Assembly (NCBI RefSeq): GCF_001623075.1
Contig: NZ_LMCF01000190.1
Span: 1 to 45,042 of the forward strand
Reading direction: 5' to 3'
Length of the DNA stretch: 45,042 nucleotides
Source of the DNA: Pseudovibrio sp. Ad37
GTDB lineage: Bacteria > Pseudomonadota > Alphaproteobacteria > Rhizobiales > Stappiaceae
A model generated the notes under the pieces. The model saw nothing but the letters and a program-made list of their open reading frames with translations, was not told the DNA's origin and ran no database searches. A program made the position numbers and the translations under genes. The number at the start of each line of letters is the position of its first letter. Within the stretch, counting starts at the first letter, position 1. Below are positions 1-7,636 of the stretch, piece by piece.

Positions 1-1
1 G

Positions 2-214
2 GCCCTGTCTTTGCACCTGTTGCAGGCCTCGCTGGTTTACGTCAACACCCGCATGGTGCAATCGGTGCTTTCAGATCCTGTTTGGGCTGGCCGACTTGCC
101 GCAGAAGATTACCGAGGTCTGACACCGCTGATATACAGTCACATCAATCCTTATGGCCGATTTGAGCTTGATCTGGAACAGCGCATAGACTTTGAAAGTA
201 AGCTGGCTGCATGA
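2..214 (+). CDS. tnpA: Tn3-family transposase, C-terminal end (partial)
   Basis: This is the last 70 codons of a DDE transposase of the Tn3 family; the gene enters from outside the window, so only the C-terminus is visible. The frame runs open from base 2 and contains [13 protein letters not shown] and [19 protein letters not shown], the conserved tail of Tn3-family TnpA. TnpA performs replicative transposition and makes the cointegrate that the resolvase just downstream resolves. The gene lies on the same strand as tnpR and is separated from it by a res-like stretch, a common Tn3-family order. Family assignment is by recognition of the tail; whether the rest of the gene is intact cannot be seen. 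Confidence 0.85.
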   Translation, partial: ALSLHLLQASLVYVNTRMVQSVLSDPVWAGRLAAEDYRGLTPLIYSHINPYGRFELDLEQRIDFESKLAA

Positions 215-254
215 CTAGGTGATATTTTGAGTGTACCCATAAAGACGGCACCGG

Positions 255-344
255 TGAACACTTATTGCATTCAGATCCTTGTTCATTTTGGGTTTGATCT
301 GTGTTATTGAACAAAAATGGCAAGTAACACACCCAAAATGAACA
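255..344. other. res-like site upstream of resolvase gene
   Basis: Between tnpA and tnpR the hexamer TGTTCA, or its complement TGAACA, occurs at 255-260, 280-285 and 339-344, and a near palindrome TGTTattgAACA sits at 302-313. A 14-bp perfect inverted repeat joins 280-293 to 331-344. Tn3-family res sites consist of inverted 9- to 12-bp resolvase half-sites placed here, and resolvase binding there also represses tnpR. The last half-site lies inside the first codons of tnpR if the start at 317 is used. The role is inferred from position and repeats. Confidence 0.55.
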
Positions 345-892
345 GATCTACGTCCCGCATTGGATATGCGCGCACCTCTACCACTGATCAGAATCTGGAA
401 GCGCAAATTCTCGCGCTGGAAGCAGCAGGGTGTCATCTGATCCGCACCGAGCAACGAAGCGGCGGTTCTCTCAAGGATCGTGTTGAGTTGCAAACAATCT
501 TGGACTTCATTCATCCCGGCGAAACTCTGGTGGTTACACGTATTGACCGACTTGCCAGGTCTATGCATGACCTACAGATCATCGTGCAGTGGCTGCGAGA
601 CAAGGGGGCTAATCTTTATGCAACCGAGCAGCCCGTGGATACCTCAACGGCTGCTGGCAAAGCCTTTTTCGATATGCTGGGTGTCTTTGCAGAGTTTGAG
701 ACCAATCTGCGGCGAGAGCGTCAAGCAGAGGGGATTGCGGCAGCAAAGACAAGGGGTGTTTATAAAGGCCGTCCGCCACAGATCGATAAAAAGAAAATTG
801 AAATGCGGCTTGCTGCTGGCCAGAGTCCAACCGAAATTGCCCGAGAGCTCGGCGTCTCTCGAGGAACAGTTTACAAGGTAAAGAACCGATGA
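317..892 (+). CDS. tnpR: Tn3-type resolvase (serine recombinase)
   Basis: A serine recombinase of 191 residues, the usual size for a Tn3-family resolvase, which would resolve transposition cointegrates at res. The N-terminal catalytic domain has IGYARTSTTDQ, with the nucleophile Ser21 if translation starts at 317, then VVTRIDRLARSM and AFFDMLGVFAEFET, followed by the extended E helix and RRERQAEGIAAAK. The C-terminus carries a helix-turn-helix of the Hin/resolvase type (SPTEIARELGVSRGTVYKV). An alternative start at Met9 (341) would remove the part that overlaps the res-like repeat. It follows the tnpA end and overlaps the next gene by four bases (ATGA), which suggests translational coupling. 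Confidence 0.93.
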   Translation: MASNTPKMNRSTSRIGYARTSTTDQNLEAQILALEAAGCHLIRTEQRSGGSLKDRVELQTILDFIHPGETLVVTRIDRLARSMHDLQIIVQWLRDKGANLYATEQPVDTSTAAGKAFFDMLGVFAEFETNLRRERQAEGIAAAKTRGVYKGRPPQIDKKKIEMRLAAGQSPTEIARELGVSRGTVYKVKNR

Positions 893-1320
893 CCAGCCAA
901 CGTGAAAAACACGTGCGCATCACACCCCGCCTGAGCGAAACCCTTGAGCAGGAAATGCTGAAAGCCTGTCGTAAAATTGCTGAAACTCATGGGCTGGAAG
1001 TTGAGCAAGGTGGGAAGCGTCTCAAGTCCAGAGGCGATGCTTTTGAAATGGCGCTGCGGGTAAAGGTTCCGGTAGCAGAGGGCCAGGATGAGGATTTAGA
1101 CAAAGAACTCTTTGAACTTCTGTGTTCAAGATATGGTTTGAAGAAAGAAAACTACGACCAAATATTTAGCGATGGCGAAGAACACTTCCGCATTACTGGC
1201 CTTGATACAAGACGACCCAAATACCCAATCACAGCAGCACGGATCTCTGATGGGAGGTCGTTCAAGTTCTCGCCCGAGCAGGTCCGCGTGCTGCTTCAGT
1301 CAACTACCAAAGTTCCCTGA
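889..1320 (+). CDS. Small protein coupled to resolvase, function unknown
   Basis: A 143-residue protein that I do not recognise. Its start codon overlaps the stop of tnpR (ATGA), so the two are almost certainly translated together and it may be a passenger or accessory gene of the Tn3 element. The sequence is charged and mostly helical; it has no signal peptide or membrane segment, and no metal-binding motif. The N-terminal part (residues 1-60) is rich in Lys, Arg and Glu. The C-terminal part has GRSFKFSPEQVRVLLQ, a possible short helix. An accessory regulator or nucleic-acid-binding function is only a guess from the neighbourhood. Confidence 0.6.
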   Translation: MTSQREKHVRITPRLSETLEQEMLKACRKIAETHGLEVEQGGKRLKSRGDAFEMALRVKVPVAEGQDEDLDKELFELLCSRYGLKKENYDQIFSDGEEHFRITGLDTRRPKYPITAARISDGRSFKFSPEQVRVLLQSTTKVP

Positions 1321-1357
1321 TTGTTCTTCAAGATGGCCAAATACGCAGCTATGTGCC

Positions 1358-1615
1358 CATAGGGCCAACTACGCGGAGCGCAGGCGTTACGGCGAGCGGG
1401 TCTCTACCGGTTTTGTCGAAAGCACGGTGAATGCGGTTGTCGGCAAGCGCTTTGGCAAACGTCAGCAAATGCGCTGGTCCAAATCTGGCGCGCATCTCCT
1501 GCTGCAGACCCGTACGCGGGCGCTGGACGGAACGCTCAGGCAGAAGTTCGAACTGTGGTATCCCGGCATAAAAGCTGAGGCGCAAGGCCCGGCAGTCGAC
1601 AAACTCGCGGCCTGA
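1358..1615 (+). pseudogene. ISKra4-like transposase, C-terminal fragment
   Basis: A frame ending in TGA at 1613-1615 encodes about 83 residues resembling the end of ISKra4-family transposases: RVSTGFVESTVNAVVGKR, then QQMRWSKSGAHLLLQTRTRA and LRQKFELWYPG. The open frame extends upstream to 1172, but that part overlaps the preceding gene in another frame and shows no transposase-like sequence, so homology seems to begin near 1358. The front of the gene is missing and the fragment cannot be active. The element was probably cut when the neighbouring Tn3 segment arrived. Family assignment is by recall of the C-terminal motif. Confidence 0.6.
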
Positions 1616-1623
1616 GTGCCCCA

Positions 1624-1701
1624 CACTTTTGAATACTCTCCCTTATGCAACTTACTCAAAATAAGTTGGCAATCCCCTCCGCGCCACAACATTCAAAAGT
1701 G
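1624..1701. repeat. 11-bp inverted repeat behind the transposase fragment
   Basis: CACTTTTGAAT at 1624-1634 is the exact reverse complement of ATTCAAAAGTG at 1691-1701. The 56 bases between the arms contain no gene. It may be a terminal repeat of the ISKra4-like remnant or of a lost element; there is no T-tract to support a terminator. Confidence 0.4.
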
Positions 1702-1772
1702 AACAAGGCAACTGGTATTGTGCTGTTGCTATGCCGAAGTATCAGGAACCAGAACCAACGGAATAACGCGCG

Positions 1773-2207
1773 TCACCACATATGTGCGCCGGTCTTATAA
1801 TCATGTCGGTCATGTGGGTGCGCGTAATACGTTGGGATGTAGGGCAATTGCTCATCCGCATCTAGTGCGTCAAATGCTATCTGCAGAGTAGCATAATCAA
1901 AAAACACAAACGCTCTAGGATTGTAGGGGCTAACCCCTTCCAAAATTGCTCGGCCAAACTTTTCATGATCTTTGTGGAATATACAATAATCGTCATTGTA
2001 ACCTATCAACACTTCTTGATCTGCAAGCGCCGACGCAAGAGGAACCACTCCATTCCAGTCGCCTAAACGATATCGCTTGTATAGCATTGATACCCAATAC
2101 AAATGGAATGCGCAGGGCTGCCCATCCATAATGCTTGCCAATATGGAATTTGTTGCGGTTGGAAAGGTATACTCTTTCCAATCATCATCCGTAACTTCGC
2201 GCATCAA
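1773..2207 (-). CDS. Putative immunity protein for the EndoU toxin
   Basis: A 144-residue soluble protein encoded 10 bases downstream of the EndoU toxin gene, the standard place for the cognate immunity gene of a polymorphic toxin. I chose the ATG at 2207 (MREVTDDDWKEY) because an AGAGG lies about eight bases upstream and directly follows the toxin stop codon; the longer frame to 2258 would overlap the toxin. The protein is acidic and rich in aromatic residues (many Tyr, Trp, Phe and Asp), as many immunity proteins are, with no signal peptide. I do not recognise a named immunity family. The gene appears intact although its toxin has lost its N-terminus, so it could still protect against related toxins. 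Confidence 0.6.
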   Translation of the reverse strand: MMREVTDDDWKEYTFPTATNSILASIMDGQPCAFHLYWVSMLYKRYRLGDWNGVVPLASALADQEVLIGYNDDYCIFHKDHEKFGRAILEGVSPYNPRAFVFFDYATLQIAFDALDADEQLPYIPTYYAHPHDRHDYKTGAHMW

Positions 2208-2217
2208 GATGGCCTCT

Positions 2218-3361
2218 TTACTCAAATATTGGATAGAATGTGACGATCCTGTCGCCACTTCTAACGTATTCTACAGTTACGCCGCTTGGAGTCACAACCC
2301 TTGGATTGCCACCGGGTCCGGTGGAGGTCGCTCCAGTCCGAAGACCCTGCGAGAACTCCGTTACAATTCGCTGATCACTCCAGCCATCTGGGAAGAGCGT
2401 TGTAACCCCACCATTATTAGACTTTGGTTGCCCATGAATTTCGACTTGTGCGCGACGAACCCCACCATGACCAACCTCAACTTGCCCGACCGTTTGCACA
2501 CTACCGGAATTGGTTGAATGGCCTCCCGTCGGACCATTTGGCCCAACATCGCCCTTCAGCACATGATCCACACGACTGTCATCTATACGGATATCTACTT
2601 GTCTCCCGTTCGGAAGAGTTGTCGACCCGTTTACACAATTATTGTGCATCCAAACCGGTGCGGCATTTTCATTAGCGGCAACGAAATAGGTGTGAAAATC
2701 AGAAACCGTGAGGTTGTAGGCGGTGAGCGGTTTGGCCTCGATCTCGACACCAACCACTTCGGCCCATGTGCCGTCGTCATTCAGCAGCCGATCACCAGCT
2801 TGCAATTCTGCCGCATCAACCCAATGGCCATTTTTCAGCGGGCCAATGTAGGTATGACCCTCGGAGCTGCTCGCCACCTTGCGTTCTGTCTGCACAAAAT
2901 ACGGATGAATGCGGTTTGAGACGATGGTTTGCTCAGCGCCAGTATCCACATCACGGATACTAACAGAAACAGTCTCGTCATATGGGTTAGAATATTGCGC
3001 CTGAACCGGCTTCATGCTCATCGCGCCGGTCATCGGATCACGCGAGGCAACGGACATTTCAGTCGTCACATCACGGATTGGCAGCAGACCCTCATCCGTC
3101 GCGACCAGCGTATCGCCATGGAATGAGCACCATCCCCTATTTGAGGCCGTTTCTTCATATTTCTCCCGAGTTCTCTCTTTCTTCCGGTCTTCGAAAGGCT
3201 TAGTGATCTTCTTGAGTTTCTTAGCAATTTTCAAGCCTGTGAGGGCTGCACCTGCACCTGCACTACCCACTTTCACAACCAGATCAATTGCGAAGCTTGA
3301 GTAAATTCGCCCAGCTTCCTCGTAGTCTCCGTCATTAAGTGCTTTTAAGTAACCATAAGCT
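2218..3361 (-). pseudogene. Polymorphic toxin C-terminus: Hint plus EndoU RNase, 5' end lost
   Basis: This is the C-terminal part of a secreted polymorphic toxin. After about 80 residues of helical sequence comes a pretoxin Hint (intein-like) domain beginning CSFHGDTLVATDEGLLPI and ending VWMHNNC, which would cleave off the toxin tip. The last 120 residues look like a bacterial EndoU endoribonuclease: VDHVLKGD, GGHS, VEIHG, TTLFPDGWSDQRIV and a final IVTFYPI. The N-terminal delivery region is missing because an IS6-family element begins at 3362; the frame runs on to a start at 3393, but those residues are read from the insertion sequence. No secretion-system partner is visible. The toxin tip could still be made from the internal frame, but export is unlikely. 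Confidence 0.75.
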
Positions 3362-4192
3362 GGTTTTGTCGCAAACTTGTGGCCTGCTTGCAATACACCT
3401 TGGGTGCAGGCGCAACTATCCTGCGAGCGCCATGAACTGACGGTAGGCTGGAACGACCTGCTGATCCAGTTGGCCTTTCCTGATCAGATGAGCGGTCTCG
3501 ATACCAGCAACTGTCGCTTGAGCTGAATGAAAGGCCTTGAAGCCCATCATTGGTTTGGTCAGCCTCTTGATGAAGCGGTGATCTTGCTCAATGATATTAT
3601 TCAGGTATTTAACCTGCAAGATATCAATGAAAGACCACCAATAGCCAGCAAGAAGCAAATAGAGGTTGATGTTAATTAGCCCAGCCCGGTTGGCTCCGCT
3701 TTTGTCCATCACCACTTTCTCCGGCAATAAATTGCTGCCAATGGCGTTCTCAAAAAACGTAGTCGCTGCTGCTTCATCGCGGGTTTTTGAGAGCATAAAG
3801 TCAACGGTATCACCATGTTTATCAATGGCACGGTACAGGTAAACCCATTCACCTTTGACCTTCAGGTAGGTTTCATCCATGCGCCATGAGGTTCCAACTT
3901 TTCGCTTTTTCTTCCTGGCTTCGTCTGCAATCAGCGGTGAATATTTTACAACCCAGCGATTGAGAGTAGCGTGGTCAGCTTCTACGCCGCGCTCTTGCAT
4001 GATTTCCTCCAGTTCGCGGTAGGAAACCGAATAGCGGACGTAGAAAAAAACAGCATACAAGATCGCATCTTTTGGGTATTGGACGCCTTTAAAACTGATC
4101 AATGCAACAAGCCTCAAGCCATGAATTCAGAGCAAGCTGATTGTACCCGAAAATACGGGAGCAGAAAACCGATTAAACTTTGCGACAGAACC
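3362..4192 (-). mobile_element. IS6-family insertion sequence, about 831 bp
   Basis: The element is bounded by GGTTTTGTCGCAAACTT at 3362-3378 and the reverse complement of GGTTCTGTCGCAAAGTT at 4176-4192. These inverted ends differ at two of 17 positions and match the GGTTCTGTTGCAAA type of IS6-family ends. The size is close to the usual 800-880 bp and the single transposase gene fills it. The eight bases outside each end (CATAAGCT and GCGGAATG) do not match, so there is no target duplication. This suggests a recombination or deletion between copies rather than a simple insertion. Confidence 0.8.
3416..4117 (-). CDS. IS6-family DDE transposase
   Basis: A 233-residue transposase of the IS6/IS26 family, full length for the group. 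The catalytic triad is visible: Asp81 in WRMDETYLKVKG, Asp138 in VVMDKSGANRAGL and Glu177 in NIIEQDHRFIKRL, followed by the family's PMMGFK segment. The N-terminal part has YSVSYRELEEIMQERGV and DHATLNRWV, which match the family's DNA-binding region. The frame begins at a TTG (4117); a start inside ISFKGVQYPKDAIL is equally possible. The gene looks intact and the element may be active. IS6 elements move by replicative cointegration and often delete or fuse flanking DNA, which fits the beheaded toxin gene beside it. Confidence 0.92.
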   Translation of the reverse strand: MRLVALISFKGVQYPKDAILYAVFFYVRYSVSYRELEEIMQERGVEADHATLNRWVVKYSPLIADEARKKKRKVGTSWRMDETYLKVKGEWVYLYRAIDKHGDTVDFMLSKTRDEAAATTFFENAIGSNLLPEKVVMDKSGANRAGLININLYLLLAGYWWSFIDILQVKYLNNIIEQDHRFIKRLTKPMMGFKAFHSAQATVAGIETAHLIRKGQLDQQVVPAYRQFMALAG

Positions 4193-4337
4193 GCGGAATG
4201 TTTGTCTATCCAGGACTTAGCCAGTCCAAGCTCTTCATCCCAATTGCACCTGGTGATATCCAGGTAACTGTATACTACAGCGATTCAAATTGCGTTACGG
4301 AAGCACCTTAACCCCCAAAATCACTGGAGATAATTTA

Positions 4338-4565
4338 ATGGCAAAGCGCCGCAAAAGAGCTGGTGAAAGTATCCGTGAGCTTTCCTTCGCAGTTCCAAGG
4401 CTGACAATCAAAGAAGTCGATGAGGAAGTCAGCAAGGCTGCAGGCGGAGTACCTGTTCGCTTACTTGAAGCCAAAACAAACGTAAATGGATATGTAACGG
4501 ATATCAAAATTGCAGATTCCGAACACTTGGTTGATTTCCCTATTCTGATCAAGGCCTGCAGCTAG
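4338..4565 (+). CDS. Small basic-start protein, function unknown
   Basis: A 75-residue frame beginning MAKRRKRAGESIREL, preceded by GGAG eight bases upstream of the ATG at 4338; a longer frame from 4290 lacks such a site. The first ten residues are strongly basic. The rest alternates short helices and strands (LTIKEVDEEVSKAAGG, VNGYVTDIKIADSE). I do not recognise a family. It stands alone between an IS6 element and an IS110 relic, so it may be a leftover of a larger system or a passenger gene. The ribosome binding site is the main support. Confidence 0.4.
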   Translation: MAKRRKRAGESIRELSFAVPRLTIKEVDEEVSKAAGGVPVRLLEAKTNVNGYVTDIKIADSEHLVDFPILIKACS

Positions 4566-4949
4566 ATCGTCGGTTTGGAATATAAATCAAACCCTTTCCC
4601 TGCGATGGAAATTATGATCCCCTCTTGTTCGTGAGGAGATCATGGTAAAAGAGATTGGGTTGGATTTATGTGATTAACAAATCTTTGATGTCCATGATGG
4701 CTTGTTGACTGTTTTTAAGAATACGCGCAATAGCCAATATTAATCGTTCTGCAGCAAGCAGTTTCCGTGCTTTTTCTTTTTTGTACCGCTTACAATATCG
4801 GGGTATGTCCCAGAACCTTGCCTTGAGTCTTGGTACACTGAAGTCCAGATCGTGTGCATTCAACCAGAAGGTCTCACTCAAACTTGGTCACCAGATCGTT
4901 CATCCCATGGTGAGTTTCTCCGCAGAGCTGGTCAGATTCCCCCTCTCAG
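4566..4949. other. Gap without a convincing gene; one hairpin
   Basis: An imperfect 11-bp hairpin (one mismatch, eight-base loop) has arms at 4614-4624 and 4633-4643, about 50 bases behind the preceding small gene. It lacks a T-tract, so its use as a terminator is doubtful. A 71-codon frame on the minus strand (4666-4881) has no recognisable motif and no clear ribosome binding site. The rest appears to be decayed sequence before the IS110 relic. Confidence 0.35.
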
Positions 4950-5317
4950 GCAAGGCAGTTGGCTGCCAACTGCTGATGAGTATCCCCGGCATCGGATCTA
5001 TCATCTCCACCGCGCTGGTGGCCGCCATCGGCAACGGATCTGCTTTTGAACGCGGACGAGACCTTGGCGCTTGGTTGGGCCTAGTCCCCCGGCAGTACAG
5101 TACAGTACAGGAGACAAACCCATCCTAGGCAAAATATCGAAAGCCGGAAATCGCTATTTACGCATGCTGTTGGTGCAGGCGGCACACTTTTTTTTTGATG
5201 CGACCGAAACTTTGGCTGAATCTAAGCTTCGGAGACTGGCTGGAGCGGGCATCCAAGCGAATGCATAAGAATAAACTGTCCGTCGCCTTGGCCAATAAGC
5301 CGACAAGGATCGCCTAA
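4950..5317 (+). pseudogene. IS110-family transposase, C-terminal relic with two frameshifts
   Basis: Three consecutive frames together give the C-terminal (transposase_20) half of an IS110-family recombinase. Frame 1 has LMSIPGIGSIISTALVAAIG and RDLGAWLGLVPRQYST. Frame 2 has GDKPILGKISKAGNRYLRML and VQAAH. Frame 3 has GDWLERASKRMHKNKLSVAL, then ANKPTRIA and a TAA at 5315-5317. The first shift comes from an extra CAGTA in a tandem run at 5093-5110, the second from an added base in a nine-T run near 5188-5196. The N-terminal RuvC-like catalytic half is absent. The relic is certainly inactive. Confidence 0.8.
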
Positions 5318-6059
5318 AGCGTATTGTATAATTGCAGGGAGCTTGACAGCCATAAAAACTGACATGGAGGCGACCTAACCAGAACCTCCTTAAAAGTTCG
5401 CGACAGAGCATAAGCATAGAACGGAAGAAAGAACGCACCAAAAGTCAAAGGGCCAAAATGGCTTTAAGTAACCTGTCTGGTAATTAGACTGTCAGTACGT
5501 GTGTATTACCATCAAGGCCACGGCCCGCGCGCCGATAAACAGGTCGGATACATAGTAGCGACTTCAAGATTCAAAGTAAAAAATCTCTTGCGAAATGCAG
5601 GCGGTCCATACATATGGCCCAAGCCAGAACAGCTAAGACTTGATGTCGAGTTAGATTATTGCACCGCAGCGAATGGCAGCTTTGGTCAGCACTGCTGCCG
5701 CTGGCGTCGTGCTTAAGTGTGATCCGCACACTTGGCAGACTCATCGTCCCCGAAAGCTCCTTCAGCAGTGCCTTTCTCCTTTTTGCCCTGTCGTCCTGCG
5801 ATGTGTAGGGTCTTCGTCCGTCAGGGCCAGAGCGCTGCGGCAAGGTGTAAGCTCCCTGCCACTCATGACATTCCTGCCTTGCGCCCTACCCACCAGTTCT
5901 GCTTGGTTGCAACAAATGTTGTTGCCGATATATTTAGGCGGAGTTCCGACATTTATCAGACCTGATGGTGAACGCTTTTAAGGCTTAAGATAAAAATACT
6001 TAACTGGTAGGGGCCAGAGACCCTATCCTTCAAACGAATGAAGTCGTGTTGCGTGGTAC
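5318..6059. other. 742-bp stretch with no supported gene
   Basis: This holds no frame with a recognisable protein. The part up to about 5620 probably continues the downstream non-coding portion of the IS110-type relic. A perfect 7-bp hairpin (GCAACAA-ATG-TTGTTGC) lies at 5909-5925. On the minus strand, downstream of the dioxygenase stop, a weak TAGGG/CCCTA stem near 6010-6035 precedes an AT-rich run and might help end the 10.6-6.1 kb operon. None of the minus-strand frames here (for example 5571-5843) looks like a protein family I know. Confidence 0.4.
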
Positions 6060-6971
6060 TCAGTCTGCCAACTCCATTTCCTTCATGATTAGGTGAGGTT
6101 TTGCGGCGGCTGGTTGAGTGCCCAAAACAGTTACGCGTTCGCCAAAGCGGGAGTATGGGTAATAGTCCCAGACTGCGCGATGCTGCGTGCAACGATTGTC
6201 CCAAAACACCAATGTCCCCGGCTCCCAACGTATACGGCAATTCAATGCCTGTTCGCGTTCAACGAGTTGAAAGAGCATCTTTAAAATGGCATCACTCTCG
6301 TCCTCGGATAAACTCGGAATATGCGTTGTAAAACCCGAGTTCACAAAAAGCATTGGCTTGCCTGTCTCAGGGTGTTTCGCAACTATTGGGTGCTCAGTTT
6401 TAGGTAGCCCTTCTGGCGGCGTGAAGCCCTTCCACGGCACGGCTCCGTCGTGAACTGCAGTCAGCCCAAGTAAGAACTCTTTCATCTCAGGCGACAACAT
6501 CTCATAGGCCAGATGCATGTTCGCGAACACGGTATCCCCACCGCATCTAAGCTCAGGTGTCTCATGCATGTACAACATCGAGCTATGCGAAGGGGCAGGA
6601 TCAGCTGTACCATCTGTATGCCAAACCTCTCCTGCAACAAAGCGAGATTTCTTACCGGCACGGATTAAGACAATCTCTGGATCATCACCATCAATGTCAC
6701 TCAACGGAAGAGCACGCAGTGTACCAAACTGCCGGGCAAACTCCTTTTGTTGATCTTTGGTGAGTTTTTGGTTGCGGAACACCAGAACATGATTCTCAAG
6801 AAACGCACGGTGAATCTCTGCAAACTGCTCTTTGTTTACGCCATCAGATAGATTTACTCCGCAGACCTCAGCGCCAATGACCGGTGTAAGACGGTCCAGC
6901 TGAATACGCCTGTAGGTTTCTCGAGGTGCTGCGGCAATACTTTCAATAGCTGTCAGAGCATGTTCATGCAT
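6060..6971 (-). CDS. TauD/TfdA-family Fe(II)/2-oxoglutarate dioxygenase
   Basis: A 303-residue member of the taurine-dioxygenase fold family, which uses Fe(II), oxygen and 2-oxoglutarate to hydroxylate a carbon. The iron ligands are His118 and Asp120 in WHTDGTADPAPS and a distal His264 in CTQHRAVWDYYP; an Arg in RFGERVTV probably binds 2-oxoglutarate. I chose the ATG at 6971 because AGGAGAG lies about seven bases upstream; a longer frame to 7019 overlaps the preceding gene. It is the last gene of a five-gene minus-strand operon. In NRPS clusters such enzymes often hydroxylate an amino acid, free or carrier-bound; which one here is unknown. A simple sulfonate-use role is less likely given the neighbours. 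Confidence 0.88.
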   Translation of the reverse strand: MHEHALTAIESIAAAPRETYRRIQLDRLTPVIGAEVCGVNLSDGVNKEQFAEIHRAFLENHVLVFRNQKLTKDQQKEFARQFGTLRALPLSDIDGDDPEIVLIRAGKKSRFVAGEVWHTDGTADPAPSHSSMLYMHETPELRCGGDTVFANMHLAYEMLSPEMKEFLLGLTAVHDGAVPWKGFTPPEGLPKTEHPIVAKHPETGKPMLFVNSGFTTHIPSLSEDESDAILKMLFQLVEREQALNCRIRWEPGTLVFWDNRCTQHRAVWDYYPYSRFGERVTVLGTQPAAAKPHLIMKEMELAD

Positions 6972-6994
6972 GAAGTTCTCTCCTTGGAAAATAG

Positions 6995-7636
6995 TTAAAC
7001 AATAACAGTTCGAAGGCATCTAACGAGGTGCTGTCGAGCCTCACAGTAACGCCTCTCCAACTCACCAAATGCATGAGCACACGCAAAGGCATAGGCCGAA
7101 GCTTTAAACAGGCTGAGTAAAGCAGTCGTGTTTGCATCTTGCAGCGAGCCATCAGTAAACAGTTTGGCGTTTATGTTGGAATGAACTTGCGCGTTTGCTC
7201 GCGCAAACGCCTTGGTATTGGCTTCGCTGTTTAAAGTGCCATAATAATCAGCATAAGCTTCCGCAGAGCCAAACTCGCTCTCGATCATATCTTTGTTGCC
7301 CGCGGCAAACTCAAGGGCACTGGAGTGTGAAACGCGGTAGGTTTTCTCCGCGACAAACGCAAGGCGAAACAGGACTAAATAGGCGCCTTCTAACGCATCG
7401 AGCCAATGCTCTAAAACCGGCATATCCCTAATCGCGGCTTTGCAATGCAGCTCTTTGAGGCATTCCAGCTCACACGTATTTTCCCCACGCATCTGTGCTG
7501 CTTCAATTCCAAGCACCAGTACTGTTCGCCCCATGTACGCATGGAGCTTCTGAACCGTACCATCGGTCAACAAAGACATGGTACAGCTCGTCAGATCAGC
7601 CTCAATGTGTTCTTGCTTCAAATCACGCACCAACAT
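6995..7636 (-). CDS. Unrecognised helical cytosolic protein of the ppp operon
   Basis: A 213-residue protein starting MLVRDLKQEHIEADL at 7636, with AGAGGG about ten bases upstream; the frame remains open to 7666. It overlaps the end of the SGNH hydrolase gene by 14 bases and ends 23 bases before the dioxygenase start, so it sits firmly inside the operon. Sequence features: almost entirely helical, many Ala and Leu, several Cys and His (CELECLKELHCKAA, FACAHAFGELERRYCEARQH), no signal peptide and no long membrane segment. I do not recognise a family. A helical oxygenase-like or regulatory fold is conceivable, but no catalytic motif is evident. Context implies a role in tailoring or handling the ppp product. 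Confidence 0.7.
   Translation of the reverse strand: MLVRDLKQEHIEADLTSCTMSLLTDGTVQKLHAYMGRTVLVLGIEAAQMRGENTCELECLKELHCKAAIRDMPVLEHWLDALEGAYLVLFRLAFVAEKTYRVSHSSALEFAAGNKDMIESEFGSAEAYADYYGTLNSEANTKAFARANAQVHSNINAKLFTDGSLQDANTTALLSLFKASAYAFACAHAFGELERRYCEARQHLVRCLRTVIV

Noticed and set aside
1172-1615. The whole open frame as one transposase gene
   Set aside because: The first part overlaps the coding end of the preceding gene in another frame and shows no transposase-like sequence; only the last 83 or so residues look like ISKra4.
2077-3304. Several plus-strand frames opposite the toxin and immunity genes
   Set aside because: They lie antisense to clearly coding minus-strand frames and show no motifs.
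3402-3421. GGGTGCAGGCGCAACTATCC considered as the left end of the IS6 element
   Set aside because: It lies only 14 bases from the transposase stop and matches the right end poorly; the sequence at 3362 matches in 15 of 17 positions and gives the expected element length.
4666-4881. 71-codon minus-strand frame beside the IS110 relic
   Set aside because: No recognisable family, no convincing ribosome site and located in decayed sequence.
5571-5843. 90-codon minus-strand frame in the gene-free stretch
   Set aside because: Composition and sequence do not resemble a protein family; no ribosome site or operon context.
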